A stretch of 63,198 nt of DNA from contig NZ_AOID01000027.1 of NCBI RefSeq assembly GCF_000337195.1, positions 19,910-83,107 on the forward strand. Reading direction: 5' to 3'. Under the pieces are notes generated by a model, which saw only the letters and a program-made list of their open reading frames with translations, did no database searches and had not been told where the DNA came from. Shown here in pieces: positions 1 through 8,800 of the stretch. The position numbers and the translations under genes were made by a program. The stretch comes from Natrinema versiforme JCM 10478. Lineage in GTDB: Archaea > Halobacteriota > Halobacteria > Halobacteriales > Natrialbaceae. The number at the start of each line of letters is the position of its first letter. The first letter of the stretch is position 1.

Positions 1-1
1 G

Positions 2-691
2 ATCTACGTCGGCACCAGCAGACAGACCGCGGATGCCGCGGAGTTCACCGTCGTCGGGACCTCGGGCTACTACTCGCAGTATCTGGGCTCGCCGGCGGTG
101 ACGGTCCCGCTCGGCGATCTGCAAGCGGTCGCCGGCACGTCGGGTACCGACCGGGCGACGTTCATCACCGCCGACGTGACCGACGACGCCGATCGGGCGA
201 CCGTCGCGAACGATCTCGACGAGGCGTATCCCGAGTACGACGTTCGGACCAGCGACAACCAAGTCCAATCGATGGTCGAAGAACGCACGATCGTCCTTGC
301 GAGCGGTGCGACGCTGGTCGGCCTCGCCGTCGTCGGCGGCGTCGTCCTGACGGCGAACCTGTTCGCGCTCGTGGCCCACCAACAGCGCGAGCAACTCGCG
401 GCGCTCCGGGCCGTCGGGCTCTCCCGGCGGGTGCTCGCCGGGACGATCGGCACGCAGGGGCTCGTCATCGGCCTGCTCGGTGGACTCGTCGGCCTCGCGA
501 CGACGCCGCTGGCCGTCCTCGGGGTGAACCGATTCGCGGCGTCGATACTCGGCTTCGAGGGACTCCTCCGGACCCCGCCCGCGGTCTATTTCGGCGGCTT
601 CGCGCTCGCGCTCGTCGTCGGGACGGTGGTCGCGATCGTCGCCGGCTGGCGGGCCGGCCGCTACGCCCGCATCGAACACCTCGAGCTGTGA
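2..691 (+). CDS. ABC transporter permease, FtsX/MacB type (5' end missing)
   Basis: The reading frame is open from the first bases of the window, so the N-terminus lies outside. The visible 229 residues contain a periplasmic-type soluble segment, then three strongly hydrophobic stretches (roughly residues 100-120, 145-170 and 195-215 of the visible part) ending in the typical basic FtsX tail (GWRAGRYARIEHLEL). This is the conserved C-terminal half of FtsX/MacB-like permeases, which work with a LolD/MacB-type ATPase in export or lipoprotein/envelope functions. The ATPase is not in the window. The substrate cannot be inferred. Confidence 0.85.
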   Translation: MYVGTSRQTADAAEFTVVGTSGYYSQYLGSPAVTVPLGDLQAVAGTSGTDRATFITADVTDDADRATVANDLDEAYPEYDVRTSDNQVQSMVEERTIVLASGATLVGLAVVGGVVLTANLFALVAHQQREQLAALRAVGLSRRVLAGTIGTQGLVIGLLGGLVGLATTPLAVLGVNRFAASILGFEGLLRTPPAVYFGGFALALVVGTVVAIVAGWRAGRYARIEHLEL

Positions 692-778
692 TCGCGAGCG
701 GCCGGCACCGCCGACCCGCGATCGCTGCCGGCCTGCGCACGCCGAACCCACTTCCCGACCGAGTTCGAACGACGCGTG

Positions 779-1471
779 ATGCGACTCCGAACATCCGACG
801 GCGATCGATCCACCTCGGTGGCCGCCGACCCGCCGGCCGCCTCCTCTTCCTCGAGACGCTTTGCCAAACACCTGCTCACTGCGGCCGGTCTCCTCGGATT
901 CACTTACCTGGTGTTGCGAGTGCTGGGCCCGCGCGACGACGTTCCCGTCCAGTCCGTCGACGAGGTGCAGGCCGACGTGGAGGACGCCGTTCCCGACGAG
1001 ATCCAGCGCCGTGCCGCGGACGCGGTCCCCGGGGATCGACTCGACACGATCCGGAACCGGACCAGCGCCACCGTCCCCGACGACATCACCGAAATCTCTA
1101 TCGAGGGGCCTAGAAGCGAGGCGTCCGAGACCGATCCGGACGTCGACCCGTCCGCTGACGCGGACGAGGCCGAGCGCGAGGACGCCGACGTGACGGGGCT
1201 GGACGGGAGCAGTGATGACGAGATGAACGAGACCGAACCCGGTCCGGGCGCGAACGACGACGGAGACGATGGACTCGAGGAGACCGAGACGAAGGCCGAC
1301 TACGCCGACGAACGCGCCGACGAGGAGATCACCGAACGCGCCGAACCCGACGTGCAAGACACACCGTCGGAGCCGGGCGAGATGGCGGTCGACGAAGACG
1401 TCGCGGAGGAACTCGTCGACGCGGATTTCGACGCCGAATCCGACGGCGAGAGCGACGAATCCGAGGAGTGA
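779..1471 (+). CDS. Acidic membrane-anchored protein of unknown function
   Basis: A 230-residue protein. After a short polar N-terminus there is one hydrophobic segment at about residues 30-50 (HLLTAAGLLGFTYLVLRVLG). The remaining 180 residues are very rich in Asp and Glu and low in complexity, like a haloarchaeal exposed tail. No catalytic motif is visible. I chose the ATG at 779; a GTG directly before it (776) is possible. It follows the ABC permease gene by about 90 bases and may be unrelated. Function unknown. Confidence 0.6.
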   Translation: MRLRTSDGDRSTSVAADPPAASSSSRRFAKHLLTAAGLLGFTYLVLRVLGPRDDVPVQSVDEVQADVEDAVPDEIQRRAADAVPGDRLDTIRNRTSATVPDDITEISIEGPRSEASETDPDVDPSADADEAEREDADVTGLDGSSDDEMNETEPGPGANDDGDDGLEETETKADYADERADEEITERAEPDVQDTPSEPGEMAVDEDVAEELVDADFDAESDGESDESEE

Positions 1472-1611
1472 GTGGGTTTCGAGACGAATTTCGTGGCCGT
1501 CGATGACCCTCAGCGTCTCGGCTTCCGACATCGACTCGAGCCGATAGTCGATCCGTGCCGCGTTCACCGGAAACGTGGCCCTTATCCGGCGTTCGCCCCT
1601 AGCGCGTTTCG

Positions 1612-4452
1612 ATGACTGACGGGGACGTCGCGGCCTTTACGCGCCTCGGACCGACGGTCCGGGGGGCGCTCTCCGAACGCGGCTTCTCGCAGCCGACGGC
1701 ACCGCAGCGACTGGCGATTCCGCCGCTGTCGGCCGGCGAGAACACGCTCGTGATCGCGCCCACCGGCAGTGGCAAGACCGAGACGGCGATGTTGCCCGTC
1801 TTCGACCATCTCGTTGCTGAGGATGGCCCACCCGACGGGTTCGGCGCGCTCTACATCACCCCGCTGCGGGCGCTCAACCGCGACATGCGCGAGCGCCTCG
1901 AGTGGTGGGGCGAGTACTTAGACCTCGAGGTCGACGTTCGCCACGGCGACACGACCCAGTACCAGCGGGGGAAACAGGCCGAGGATCCGCCGGACGTGCT
2001 GATTACGACGCCCGAGACCGTCCAGGCGATGCTCACCGGCGAGCGCTTGCGCGAGGCGCTCGAAGACGTCTCCCACGTCGTGATCGACGAGGTCCACGAA
2101 CTCGCGGCCTCGAAGCGGGGCGCGCAGTTGGCGATCGGCCTCGAGCGACTCCACGACCTCGCGGGGCGGTTCCAGCGGATCGGGCTCTCGGCGACCGTCG
2201 GCGACCCGGGGGAGGTCGGCCAGTTCCTCACGGGCGGCCGGCCCTGCGAGATCCGGGAGATCGACGTGGGAAGCAACGTCGACGTGACGGTTCGCGAGCC
2301 CGAGATCACCGAAGAAGACGAGCGGTTGGCCGGCGAACTCATGACCGAAGCGGACACGGCCAGCCACGTCCGCGTTATCCGGGACTTAGTCGAGGAAAAC
2401 GAGTCGACACTGATCTTCGTGAACACGCGCCAGACGGCCGAGGCGCTCGGCTCGCGGTTCAAGGAACTCGACTTGCCGATCGGGGTCCACCACGGCTCGC
2501 TCTCGAAGGAAGCGCGGATCGATGTCGAGGACCGGTTCAAGGCCGGCGACCTCGACGGGTTGCTGTGTACCTCGTCGATGGAACTCGGGATCGACGTGGG
2601 GCAGGTCGACCACGTGATCCAGTACAAGAGCCCCCGACAGGTCACCCGTCTGCTCCAGCGGATCGGCCGCGCGGGCCACCGGCAGGACGAGGTCTCGAGC
2701 GGGACGGTCGTCACGACCCGGCCCGACGACACCTTCGAAGCGCTGTCGATCGCCCGCCGGGCCCGCGACGGTGAAGTCGAGCCGGCGGCGATCCACGAGG
2801 GGAGTCTGGACGTGGTCGCGAACCAGTTGCCGGCGATCGTCCAGAGCCGCGGCGATACGTACGTCGACGAGGCAGTCGAGACGATCACCCGCTCCTATCC
2901 GTTCCGGAACGTGCCCGAAGCGACGATCCGGGAGATTATCTCGGAACTGGACCGCAACCGAATCCTGTGGTTCGACGAGGGCGAGGATCGCATCGAGACC
3001 ACCGGCGGCACGTGGCAGTACGTCTACGCGAACCTCTCGATGATTCCCGACGAGGAGACCTACGAGGTCCACGACATCGCCTCGGGCGGCCAGATCGGGA
3101 CCTTAGACGAGCGGTTCGTCGTGAACTTCGCCCAGCCGGGGGAGGTGTTCATCCAACGGGGCGAGATGTGGCGGATCGCCGAGATCGACGACGAGGAGGC
3201 TCGGGTCAAAGTCAGTCCGATCGAAGACCCCGCGGGCGAGGTGCCGTCGTGGATCGGCCAGGAAATCCCAGTCCCCGCAGCGGTCGCCGGTGAGGTCGGC
3301 GAGATCCGCGCCGTCGCGGAGCCGCAGTTCGAAGCCGGAGCCGACGCGGCCGCGGTCGGGCGCGAACTCGCCCACCGCTACCCGTCCGACGAGTACACCC
3401 TGACCGAGGCCTGCATCCAACTCGAGCAACAAATCGACAGCGGGTCGCCGATGCCGACGGCGGATCGGCTGGTCCTCGAGCGACAGGGCCGGACGATCGT
3501 GCTCAACGCCCCCTTCGGCCACACGGCTAACGAGACGCTCGGGCGGATCTGTTCCGCGCTGCTCGGCCAGCGGGCGGGCTCCTCCGTCGGCCTCGAGACC
3601 GATCCCTACCGGATCGAACTCGAGGTACCGAACTCGATCGCGACCAGCGAGGTGATTGAGGTGCTCGAGACGACCGATCCCGAGCACGTCGAGGCGATCG
3701 TCGAACTCGGGCTCAAGCGGTCGGACGCGCTCGCCTTTCGGCTCGCGCAGGTCTCGGCGAAGTTCGGCGCGCTCAAGCGCTGGCAGGGCAGCGGGTCGGG
3801 CCGGCTCTCGAACGACCGCTTGCTGTCGGCCCTCGAGGACACGCCGATGTACGAGGAGGCGATCCGGGAGGTGTTCCACGAGGACCTCGACATCGAGCGC
3901 GCGAGTGCGGTGCTCGAGGGGATTCAGTCGGGCGACCTCGAGTTGGTGACCCACCGCGGGCGCACACCGATCGGACAGGGCGGGCGCTCCTCGGGCGGCA
4001 AGGAACTGCTCGCGCCGGAGAACGCCGACGCGAGCGTCATCAAGACGGTCCGCGAGCGGATTCAGAACGACCGCGTCATTCTGCTGTGTACCCACTGCAC
4101 GGAGTGGAAGGTGAAGACGAAAGTCAAGCGGGTGCCCGACCAGCCCGAGTGTCCCGAGTGTGGCTCGACCCGGATCGCATCGCTGAATCCGTGGGCCGAC
4201 GAGGTCGTGCAGGCGGTCCGCTCCCAGGAGAAAGACGACGAGCAACGGGAGATGACCGAACGCGCGTTCCGGGCCGCGAGCCTCGTCCAGAGCCACGGCA
4301 AGCAGGCCGTGATCGCGATGGCCGCCCGCGGGGTCGGCCCGCACAACGCCGCCCAGATCATCAACAAGCTCCGCGAGGACGAGTCCGAGTTCTACCGGGA
4401 CATCCTCTCGAAGGAGCGCGAGTATGCCCGGACGCAGGCGTTCTGGGACTGA
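1612..4452 (+). CDS. Lhr-type (aLhr2-like) superfamily 2 DNA/RNA helicase
   Basis: A 946-residue ATP-dependent helicase. The RecA1 domain shows a Walker A motif APTGSGKT (residues 49-56), DEVH (159-162) and the SAT motif (193-195). The RecA2 domain carries the ARGINR-like QRIGRAGH motif near residue 350. The long C-terminal part is of the Lhr kind and ends with a CxxC...CxxC zinc ribbon (Cys826, 829, 847, 850) followed by a basic helical tail, as in archaeal Lhr2 proteins. Members unwind nucleic acids 3'-5' in repair or RNA transactions. A TTAT-rich element about 29 bases upstream supports the ATG start. Family assignment is firm; the exact cellular role is not. Confidence 0.93.
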   Translation: MTDGDVAAFTRLGPTVRGALSERGFSQPTAPQRLAIPPLSAGENTLVIAPTGSGKTETAMLPVFDHLVAEDGPPDGFGALYITPLRALNRDMRERLEWWGEYLDLEVDVRHGDTTQYQRGKQAEDPPDVLITTPETVQAMLTGERLREALEDVSHVVIDEVHELAASKRGAQLAIGLERLHDLAGRFQRIGLSATVGDPGEVGQFLTGGRPCEIREIDVGSNVDVTVREPEITEEDERLAGELMTEADTASHVRVIRDLVEENESTLIFVNTRQTAEALGSRFKELDLPIGVHHGSLSKEARIDVEDRFKAGDLDGLLCTSSMELGIDVGQVDHVIQYKSPRQVTRLLQRIGRAGHRQDEVSSGTVVTTRPDDTFEALSIARRARDGEVEPAAIHEGSLDVVANQLPAIVQSRGDTYVDEAVETITRSYPFRNVPEATIREIISELDRNRILWFDEGEDRIETTGGTWQYVYANLSMIPDEETYEVHDIASGGQIGTLDERFVVNFAQPGEVFIQRGEMWRIAEIDDEEARVKVSPIEDPAGEVPSWIGQEIPVPAAVAGEVGEIRAVAEPQFEAGADAAAVGRELAHRYPSDEYTLTEACIQLEQQIDSGSPMPTADRLVLERQGRTIVLNAPFGHTANETLGRICSALLGQRAGSSVGLETDPYRIELEVPNSIATSEVIEVLETTDPEHVEAIVELGLKRSDALAFRLAQVSAKFGALKRWQGSGSGRLSNDRLLSALEDTPMYEEAIREVFHEDLDIERASAVLEGIQSGDLELVTHRGRTPIGQGGRSSGGKELLAPENADASVIKTVRERIQNDRVILLCTHCTEWKVKTKVKRVPDQPECPECGSTRIASLNPWADEVVQAVRSQEKDDEQREMTERAFRAASLVQSHGKQAVIAMAARGVGPHNAAQIINKLREDESEFYRDILSKEREYARTQAFWD

Positions 4453-4627
4453 CAGCGACTGACCAGCGTACGGCGTTCCAGCGAGGTCCTGTGGCCAGTT
4501 CGAGACGCCAATTTGAGGTGGCGTCCTGCGTACTTTCTCGTCATCAGAATTGCTGAGAAAGCTGTCGCCGGGTCTACAGATACCGCGTTCCACAGCCCTT
4601 ATCTACGGTACCGTCGAAGGGCTGTCA

Positions 4628-6682
4628 ATGGAACCTGGCCCGTCAAATGACCCGTCCGTATCCGAGGACGGGACCGCCGCCACCGGCCCGATAGCCGACG
4701 GGATGGCGGGGCTGCTCGAGGCGGCAGACGTCGCTTACTTCCGAGCGACGGCGGCGGGGACGATCGTCGGCGTCAACGACGCGTTCACGCGGTTGACTGG
4801 CTACACGCGAACCGAACTCCGCGAGCGATCCTTCGAGACGCTTTTCGACGACGGAACGACCCTCGAGTCGCTCGTGTCCGATCTCGGTCACGGGGACTCA
4901 CCACCGGTATCGACATCGGTCCCGATCCGAACGAAGACGGATGTCGTTCCCTGTACCGTCCACCTCGAGCGACGGTCGCGAGGGGGAGACGGGGAGGGAG
5001 ATGTCGACCGGCAGCCGTCGATCACCGGAATCGTCCGCCGCCGAGAACCGGTAGCCGGTTCGACGGTGACGTCCCAGTCCGATCTCACGTACGGCCGGAC
5101 CTTCGAGGCGCTCGCCGACGCGCTCCCCGACGGCATCATCGTCCTCGACACGAACAGCGACATTCAGTACGCCAATCCCGCCGTCGAACGCATCCTCGGC
5201 TACGACCCCGACGAACTCGTCGGCTCGAGCAAGGTCAAGATCATCCCGGAGCGGCTGCGCCAGACCCACCTCTCGGCGCTCCAGCGCTATCTCGACACCG
5301 GCGAGCGACACATCAACTGGACCTACGTCGAGTTGCCGGGCCAGCACACCGACGGCCACGAGGTGCCGCTGGGCGTCTCGCTCAACGATTTCACGTACGA
5401 GGGCGACCGCTACTTCGTCGGCCTCTTCCGTGACATCTCCCCGCGCAAGGAGGCCGAACGAACGCTGACGGAGAAAGTCGTCCAGCTCGAGTCGGTCTCC
5501 TATCTCGGTCGTAACGCCCTCGAGAGCGCCGATACCGACGAGTTGCTCGAGAAGGCGACCGAACTGGTCGTGGCAGCACTCGACGCGGAGTACGCGGCTA
5601 TCTTCGAACACGAGGCGGCCGGCCCCGACGGCGAGACGCTCCGGCTCCGAGCCGGCACCGGCTTCGACGCCGCCGACGGGGTGACCGCGTCCGTCGCCGA
5701 TTCGATCGGCGCGGCCGCGCTGGCCGACGACGGGCCCGTCGTGATCGAGAACTTCGAGACCGAAGACCGGTTCGACGGGCCGTCCGTGGTGGACGATCCC
5801 GACGTCCGGAGCGGGATCACCGTCACCGTCGGCCCGGCGGCCGACCCGTGGGGCGTCCTCGACGTCTACGATACCACCGCGCGGGAGTTCGCCGATCACG
5901 ACGTCGACTTCCTCGAGAGCGTCGCGACGATCCTCGCGACCGCGATCGAGCGCCAGCGCTACGAGCGCCGACTCAACGAGACCGTGTCGGACCTCGAGGC
6001 CTCGAACGAGCGCTTAGAGCAGTTCGCCTACGCCGCCTCCCACGACCTCCAGGAGCCCCTGCGGATGGTCTCGAGTTACCTCCAACTCATCGAGGGCCGC
6101 TACGCCGACGAACTCGACGCGGACAGCCGGGAGTTCATCGAGTACGCCGTCGACGGTGCCGACCGCATGCGAGACATGATCGACGGCCTCCTCGAGTACT
6201 CCCGGATCGACTCGCAGGGCGACCCGTTCGAACCCGTCGATCTCGACGCCGTGCTCGAGGACGTTCTGACGGACCTGCAGGTGATGATCGACCGGCAGGA
6301 CGCCGAGATAACGGCCGAGTCGCTCCCCGAGATACAGGGCGATTCGCGACAGCTCCGCCAACTCTTCCAGAACCTGCTCTCGAACGCGATCGAGTACAGC
6401 GGCGACGAGCCGCCGCGGGTGCACCTCAGCGCCGAGCGGACCGGCAGGAACTGGAAAATATCGGTCGCGGACGAGGGGATCGGCATCGATCCCGACGATC
6501 AGGAGCGAGTCTTCCGGGTCTTCCAGCGCCTGCACAGCCGCGAGGAGTACGACGGCACCGGCATCGGACTCGCGCTCTGTCGCCGCATCGTCGAGCGCCA
6601 CGGCGGCCGCATCTGGGTCGATTCCGACCCCGGCGAGGGGTCGACGTTCACCTTTACGATCCCGGTCGAGGGCGCACAGTAG
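4628..6682 (+). CDS. PAS-PAS-GAF sensor histidine kinase
   Basis: A 684-residue soluble sensor kinase. Order of domains: PAS (about 35-140), second PAS (about 165-285), GAF (about 305-455), HisKA dimerisation domain with the phospho-acceptor His472 in YAASHDLQEPLR, then a HATPase domain with N box (LLSNAIEYSG), G1 (DEGIGID) and G2 (GTGIGLAL). No membrane segment is visible, so it probably senses a cytoplasmic signal such as redox, light or a small ligand. The layout resembles the kinase half of phytochrome-like proteins, but the GAF lacks an obvious chromophore cysteine. I prefer the ATG at 4628 to an upstream in-frame ATG-like start at 4550 because homology begins after it. No response regulator is adjacent. 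Confidence 0.9.
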   Translation: MEPGPSNDPSVSEDGTAATGPIADGMAGLLEAADVAYFRATAAGTIVGVNDAFTRLTGYTRTELRERSFETLFDDGTTLESLVSDLGHGDSPPVSTSVPIRTKTDVVPCTVHLERRSRGGDGEGDVDRQPSITGIVRRREPVAGSTVTSQSDLTYGRTFEALADALPDGIIVLDTNSDIQYANPAVERILGYDPDELVGSSKVKIIPERLRQTHLSALQRYLDTGERHINWTYVELPGQHTDGHEVPLGVSLNDFTYEGDRYFVGLFRDISPRKEAERTLTEKVVQLESVSYLGRNALESADTDELLEKATELVVAALDAEYAAIFEHEAAGPDGETLRLRAGTGFDAADGVTASVADSIGAAALADDGPVVIENFETEDRFDGPSVVDDPDVRSGITVTVGPAADPWGVLDVYDTTAREFADHDVDFLESVATILATAIERQRYERRLNETVSDLEASNERLEQFAYAASHDLQEPLRMVSSYLQLIEGRYADELDADSREFIEYAVDGADRMRDMIDGLLEYSRIDSQGDPFEPVDLDAVLEDVLTDLQVMIDRQDAEITAESLPEIQGDSRQLRQLFQNLLSNAIEYSGDEPPRVHLSAERTGRNWKISVADEGIGIDPDDQERVFRVFQRLHSREEYDGTGIGLALCRRIVERHGGRIWVDSDPGEGSTFTFTIPVEGAQ

Positions 6683-6822
6683 CTCGTCGCCGGTCCCCGG
6701 TCATCGGAACGGCTGTTCTTCGGCCGGGAGCCGACGCCGTCGCTCACCGATCGAACGCGCCGTCGCCGTCCCCGACCGCCCCATCCGTAACGGCCATACG
6801 ATTCGATCACGTTACCGCTCCT

Positions 6823-7620
6823 ATGAACTTCGCGCCGGGGGCCTGGAAGTACGCGATCCTTCCGTTGCTCGCCGCCCCGTTCGCCCTTTTCATCAGTGTC
6901 ACGGCAGGGCTCGTCACGTTCGCGGCCGGTGCCGGTACCCTCGCGTTCTTCCGCGATCCCGAACGCACCCCGCCGCCGTCGGGCGTCGTCTCGCCGGCCG
7001 ACGGGAACGTCTCCGTCCTCCGTGAGGAGGGCGACCAAGTCCGACTGGGGATCTTCATGAACGTCTGGCACGTCCACGTCATCCGCGCACCCTTCGCGGG
7101 CCGCGTCACCGATGTCGAACACGTCTCCGGTGCGAACCGGCCCGCCTTCTCGAAGGAATCCGACCGGAACGAACGCGTCCACGTCCGCCTCGAGACCGAC
7201 GCTCCGACCCTGCCGTCCGACAGTGACGAAACGACGACGATCGCAGACGACGGTGGCGAACCGGTCGCCACCGACAGCGAGGAGATGGCCGGAGACGGCC
7301 CCCCGAATTCCCACCCCGACGAACCAGCTCACGACGCCGAAGTCACGCTGATCGCCGGCGCGTTCGCCCGCCGCATTCATCCCTACGCCGAGCGCGGCGA
7401 CGCCCTCGAGCGCGGCGACCGCATCGGCCACATCGCCTTCGGGAGCCGCGTCGACCTGCTCTTCCCGCCCGCAGTCGACCTCGAGGATATCGCCGTCGAG
7501 ATGGGCGAGTCGATGACCGCCGGGGAGACGGTCGTCCTCGAGTCCGCCGGCGGCTCATTCACTGGCGAGTTCGACCTCGGAACCGACGCGGGAGCCGGCG
7601 GCGACGATCGGACCGAGTAG
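6823..7620 (+). CDS. psd: Phosphatidylserine / archaetidylserine decarboxylase proenzyme
   Basis: A 265-residue enzyme converting archaetidylserine to archaetidylethanolamine in ether-lipid head-group synthesis. It has an N-terminal hydrophobic hairpin (residues 8-45), the conserved GIFMNVWHVHVIRAP block and the self-cleavage site G207-S208 (in IAFGSRVDLLFP), which would yield the pyruvoyl group. This is the short PSD-A type. An acidic low-complexity insert of about 40 residues (roughly 125-165) splits the domain, which is typical of halophilic adaptation. The frame stays open far upstream because of high GC, but homology starts at the ATG at 6823. Confidence 0.93.
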   Translation: MNFAPGAWKYAILPLLAAPFALFISVTAGLVTFAAGAGTLAFFRDPERTPPPSGVVSPADGNVSVLREEGDQVRLGIFMNVWHVHVIRAPFAGRVTDVEHVSGANRPAFSKESDRNERVHVRLETDAPTLPSDSDETTTIADDGGEPVATDSEEMAGDGPPNSHPDEPAHDAEVTLIAGAFARRIHPYAERGDALERGDRIGHIAFGSRVDLLFPPAVDLEDIAVEMGESMTAGETVVLESAGGSFTGEFDLGTDAGAGGDDRTE

Positions 7621-7667
7621 CGCGCCTCCCACTGAGCCACCGCCACAGTTGCCCCGACGGCGGTTAC

Positions 7668-7676
7668 CTTTTTATT
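7668..7676 (+). promoter_or_regulatory. TATA box for the 7699-8765 operon
   Basis: The T/A-rich element CTTTTTATT sits in GC-rich DNA, centred 27 bases before the GTG at 7699. This is the spacing expected for a leaderless haloarchaeal transcript, and it decides the start codon of the next gene. Confidence 0.55.
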
Positions 7677-7698
7677 GGATCGGGCGGCCAAGCCGGCC

Positions 7699-8070
7699 GT
7701 GATCGAACTCGACTGGGAGACGGACCGAACCGAGGGAGTGACGCTGATCTCGGCGATCGTCACGAACGCGCTGACGACGCCCCAGATCGTCCGTATCGAA
7801 AACCGCGTCGACGGACCGCTCTGGACCCCGAACGGCGATCGACGATCGGCACCCGAGTGGAGTGACGGCTGTTGGGAAGGGCTGGTCGAACCGAACCGCC
7901 GCCGCGGGCTCGGCTTCGCGAGCCTGAAGGACCCGGCAGCGATAGCTGACCCGCCGCTTGCGGTGACCGACACTCACCGTGCGAGCGACCGCGTCTCGGA
8001 ACCGACCGATGTGCTCGCGTCGATGGCCGACTGGCGACCGCCCCTCGACAGCCTCGACCGGGTGCGATGA
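7699..8070 (+). CDS. Small protein translationally coupled to MinD-like ATPase, unknown function
   Basis: A 123-residue soluble protein beginning IELDWETDRTEG; a central DGCWEGLVEP segment and a C-terminal proline-rich part are visible. I chose the GTG at 7699 over a TTG at 7675 because the TATA element overlaps the latter. Its stop overlaps the start of the next gene (ATGA), so both are made together and are probably partners. I do not recognise a domain. Haloferax is known to have a small protein co-transcribed with MinD2; whether this is its orthologue is inference. Confidence 0.65.
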   Translation: MIELDWETDRTEGVTLISAIVTNALTTPQIVRIENRVDGPLWTPNGDRRSAPEWSDGCWEGLVEPNRRRGLGFASLKDPAAIADPPLAVTDTHRASDRVSEPTDVLASMADWRPPLDSLDRVR

Positions 8071-8765
8071 TCGTCGCCGTCAGCGGCGGGAAAGGCGGCG
8101 TCGGCAAATCGACGGTCTCGCTCAACCTCGGCCGCGAACTCGATGCCGTCGTCGTCGAAGGCGATTTGACGACCGCGGACCTCCCACGCGGTCACGGGCC
8201 GGACCTCCACGACGTGCTGGCTGGCCGAGCCGACCCCCTCGAGGCGATCGACCGGCACCAGGCCGTCCGCGTTCTCCCGGCCGGACGCACGCTCGCCGGT
8301 GCCCGCGCCGCGGATGTGACGGCGCTTCCACGCGTCCTTGAGCGGATCGAACGCGAGTGCGGTCGCGTCGTCGTGGACTGTCCGGCCGGGCTGGCACGCG
8401 ACGTGGGGCACCAACTGGAAAGCGCCCAACTGACGGTCCTCGTGTCGACACCAACGGAGTCGGCGCTGGCCGATGCGCTCCGCACGCGACGGCTCGCCCT
8501 CGACCTCGAGACGCCGGTCGCAGCGGTCGTCCTCAACAGAGCCGACGCCGCTGCCGTCGAGCGGCTCGCTGACCGCGTCGAGCGGACGTTCGGCGCGCCG
8601 GTAATCGGGATCGAAGAGCGAGCGGCGGTCGCCGACGCACAGCGCCGGTGGCGGGCGGTCCGCGATGTCTATCCCAACTGTGCCGCAGTCGATGCGATCC
8701 GAACGGTCGCCCGACGGATCGAACGCTGTGAAAAGCGGCTGTCGGATCGAATCGGCGTCATCTAA
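8067..8765 (+). CDS. MinD/ParA-family ATPase
   Basis: A 232-residue deviant Walker A ATPase: KGGVGKST at residues 9-16 and a second conserved region VVVDCPAGL around residue 107. There is no clear amphipathic membrane-targeting helix at the C-terminus; the tail is RRIERCEKRLSDRIGVI, which is only weakly amphipathic. MinD/ParA proteins form ATP-dependent dimers that position complexes in the cell; in haloarchaea MinD paralogues place motility and chemosensory arrays and influence cell shape. It overlaps the upstream small gene by 4 bases and converges on the MinD-KaiC fusion gene (8801-10090) with only 35 bases between the stops. Confidence 0.9.
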   Translation: MIVAVSGGKGGVGKSTVSLNLGRELDAVVVEGDLTTADLPRGHGPDLHDVLAGRADPLEAIDRHQAVRVLPAGRTLAGARAADVTALPRVLERIERECGRVVVDCPAGLARDVGHQLESAQLTVLVSTPTESALADALRTRRLALDLETPVAAVVLNRADAAAVERLADRVERTFGAPVIGIEERAAVADAQRRWRAVRDVYPNCAAVDAIRTVARRIERCEKRLSDRIGVI

Positions 8766-8800
8766 CTGCTCCGATCTATCGTCCAGACGCTCGCGGCCGT

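Noticed and set aside
1470-1567. A possible small minus-strand gene starting at a GTG near 1567
   Set aside because: It reads on as an open antisense frame into the acidic protein gene, with no promoter or recognisable domain.
3103-4593. A 496-residue minus-strand frame antisense to the helicase gene
   Set aside because: It is an open antisense shadow of the Lhr-like gene; no domain is recognisable in it.
4453-4627. An N-terminal extension of the histidine kinase from the ATG at 4550
   Set aside because: The extra 26 residues are not domain-like and the ATG at 4628 better fits the length of the PAS region.
5848-6822. Long open frame upstream of phosphatidylserine decarboxylase
   Set aside because: It lies within the histidine kinase gene in another frame; the decarboxylase homology begins only at the ATG at 6823. 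GC-rich DNA keeps such frames open.
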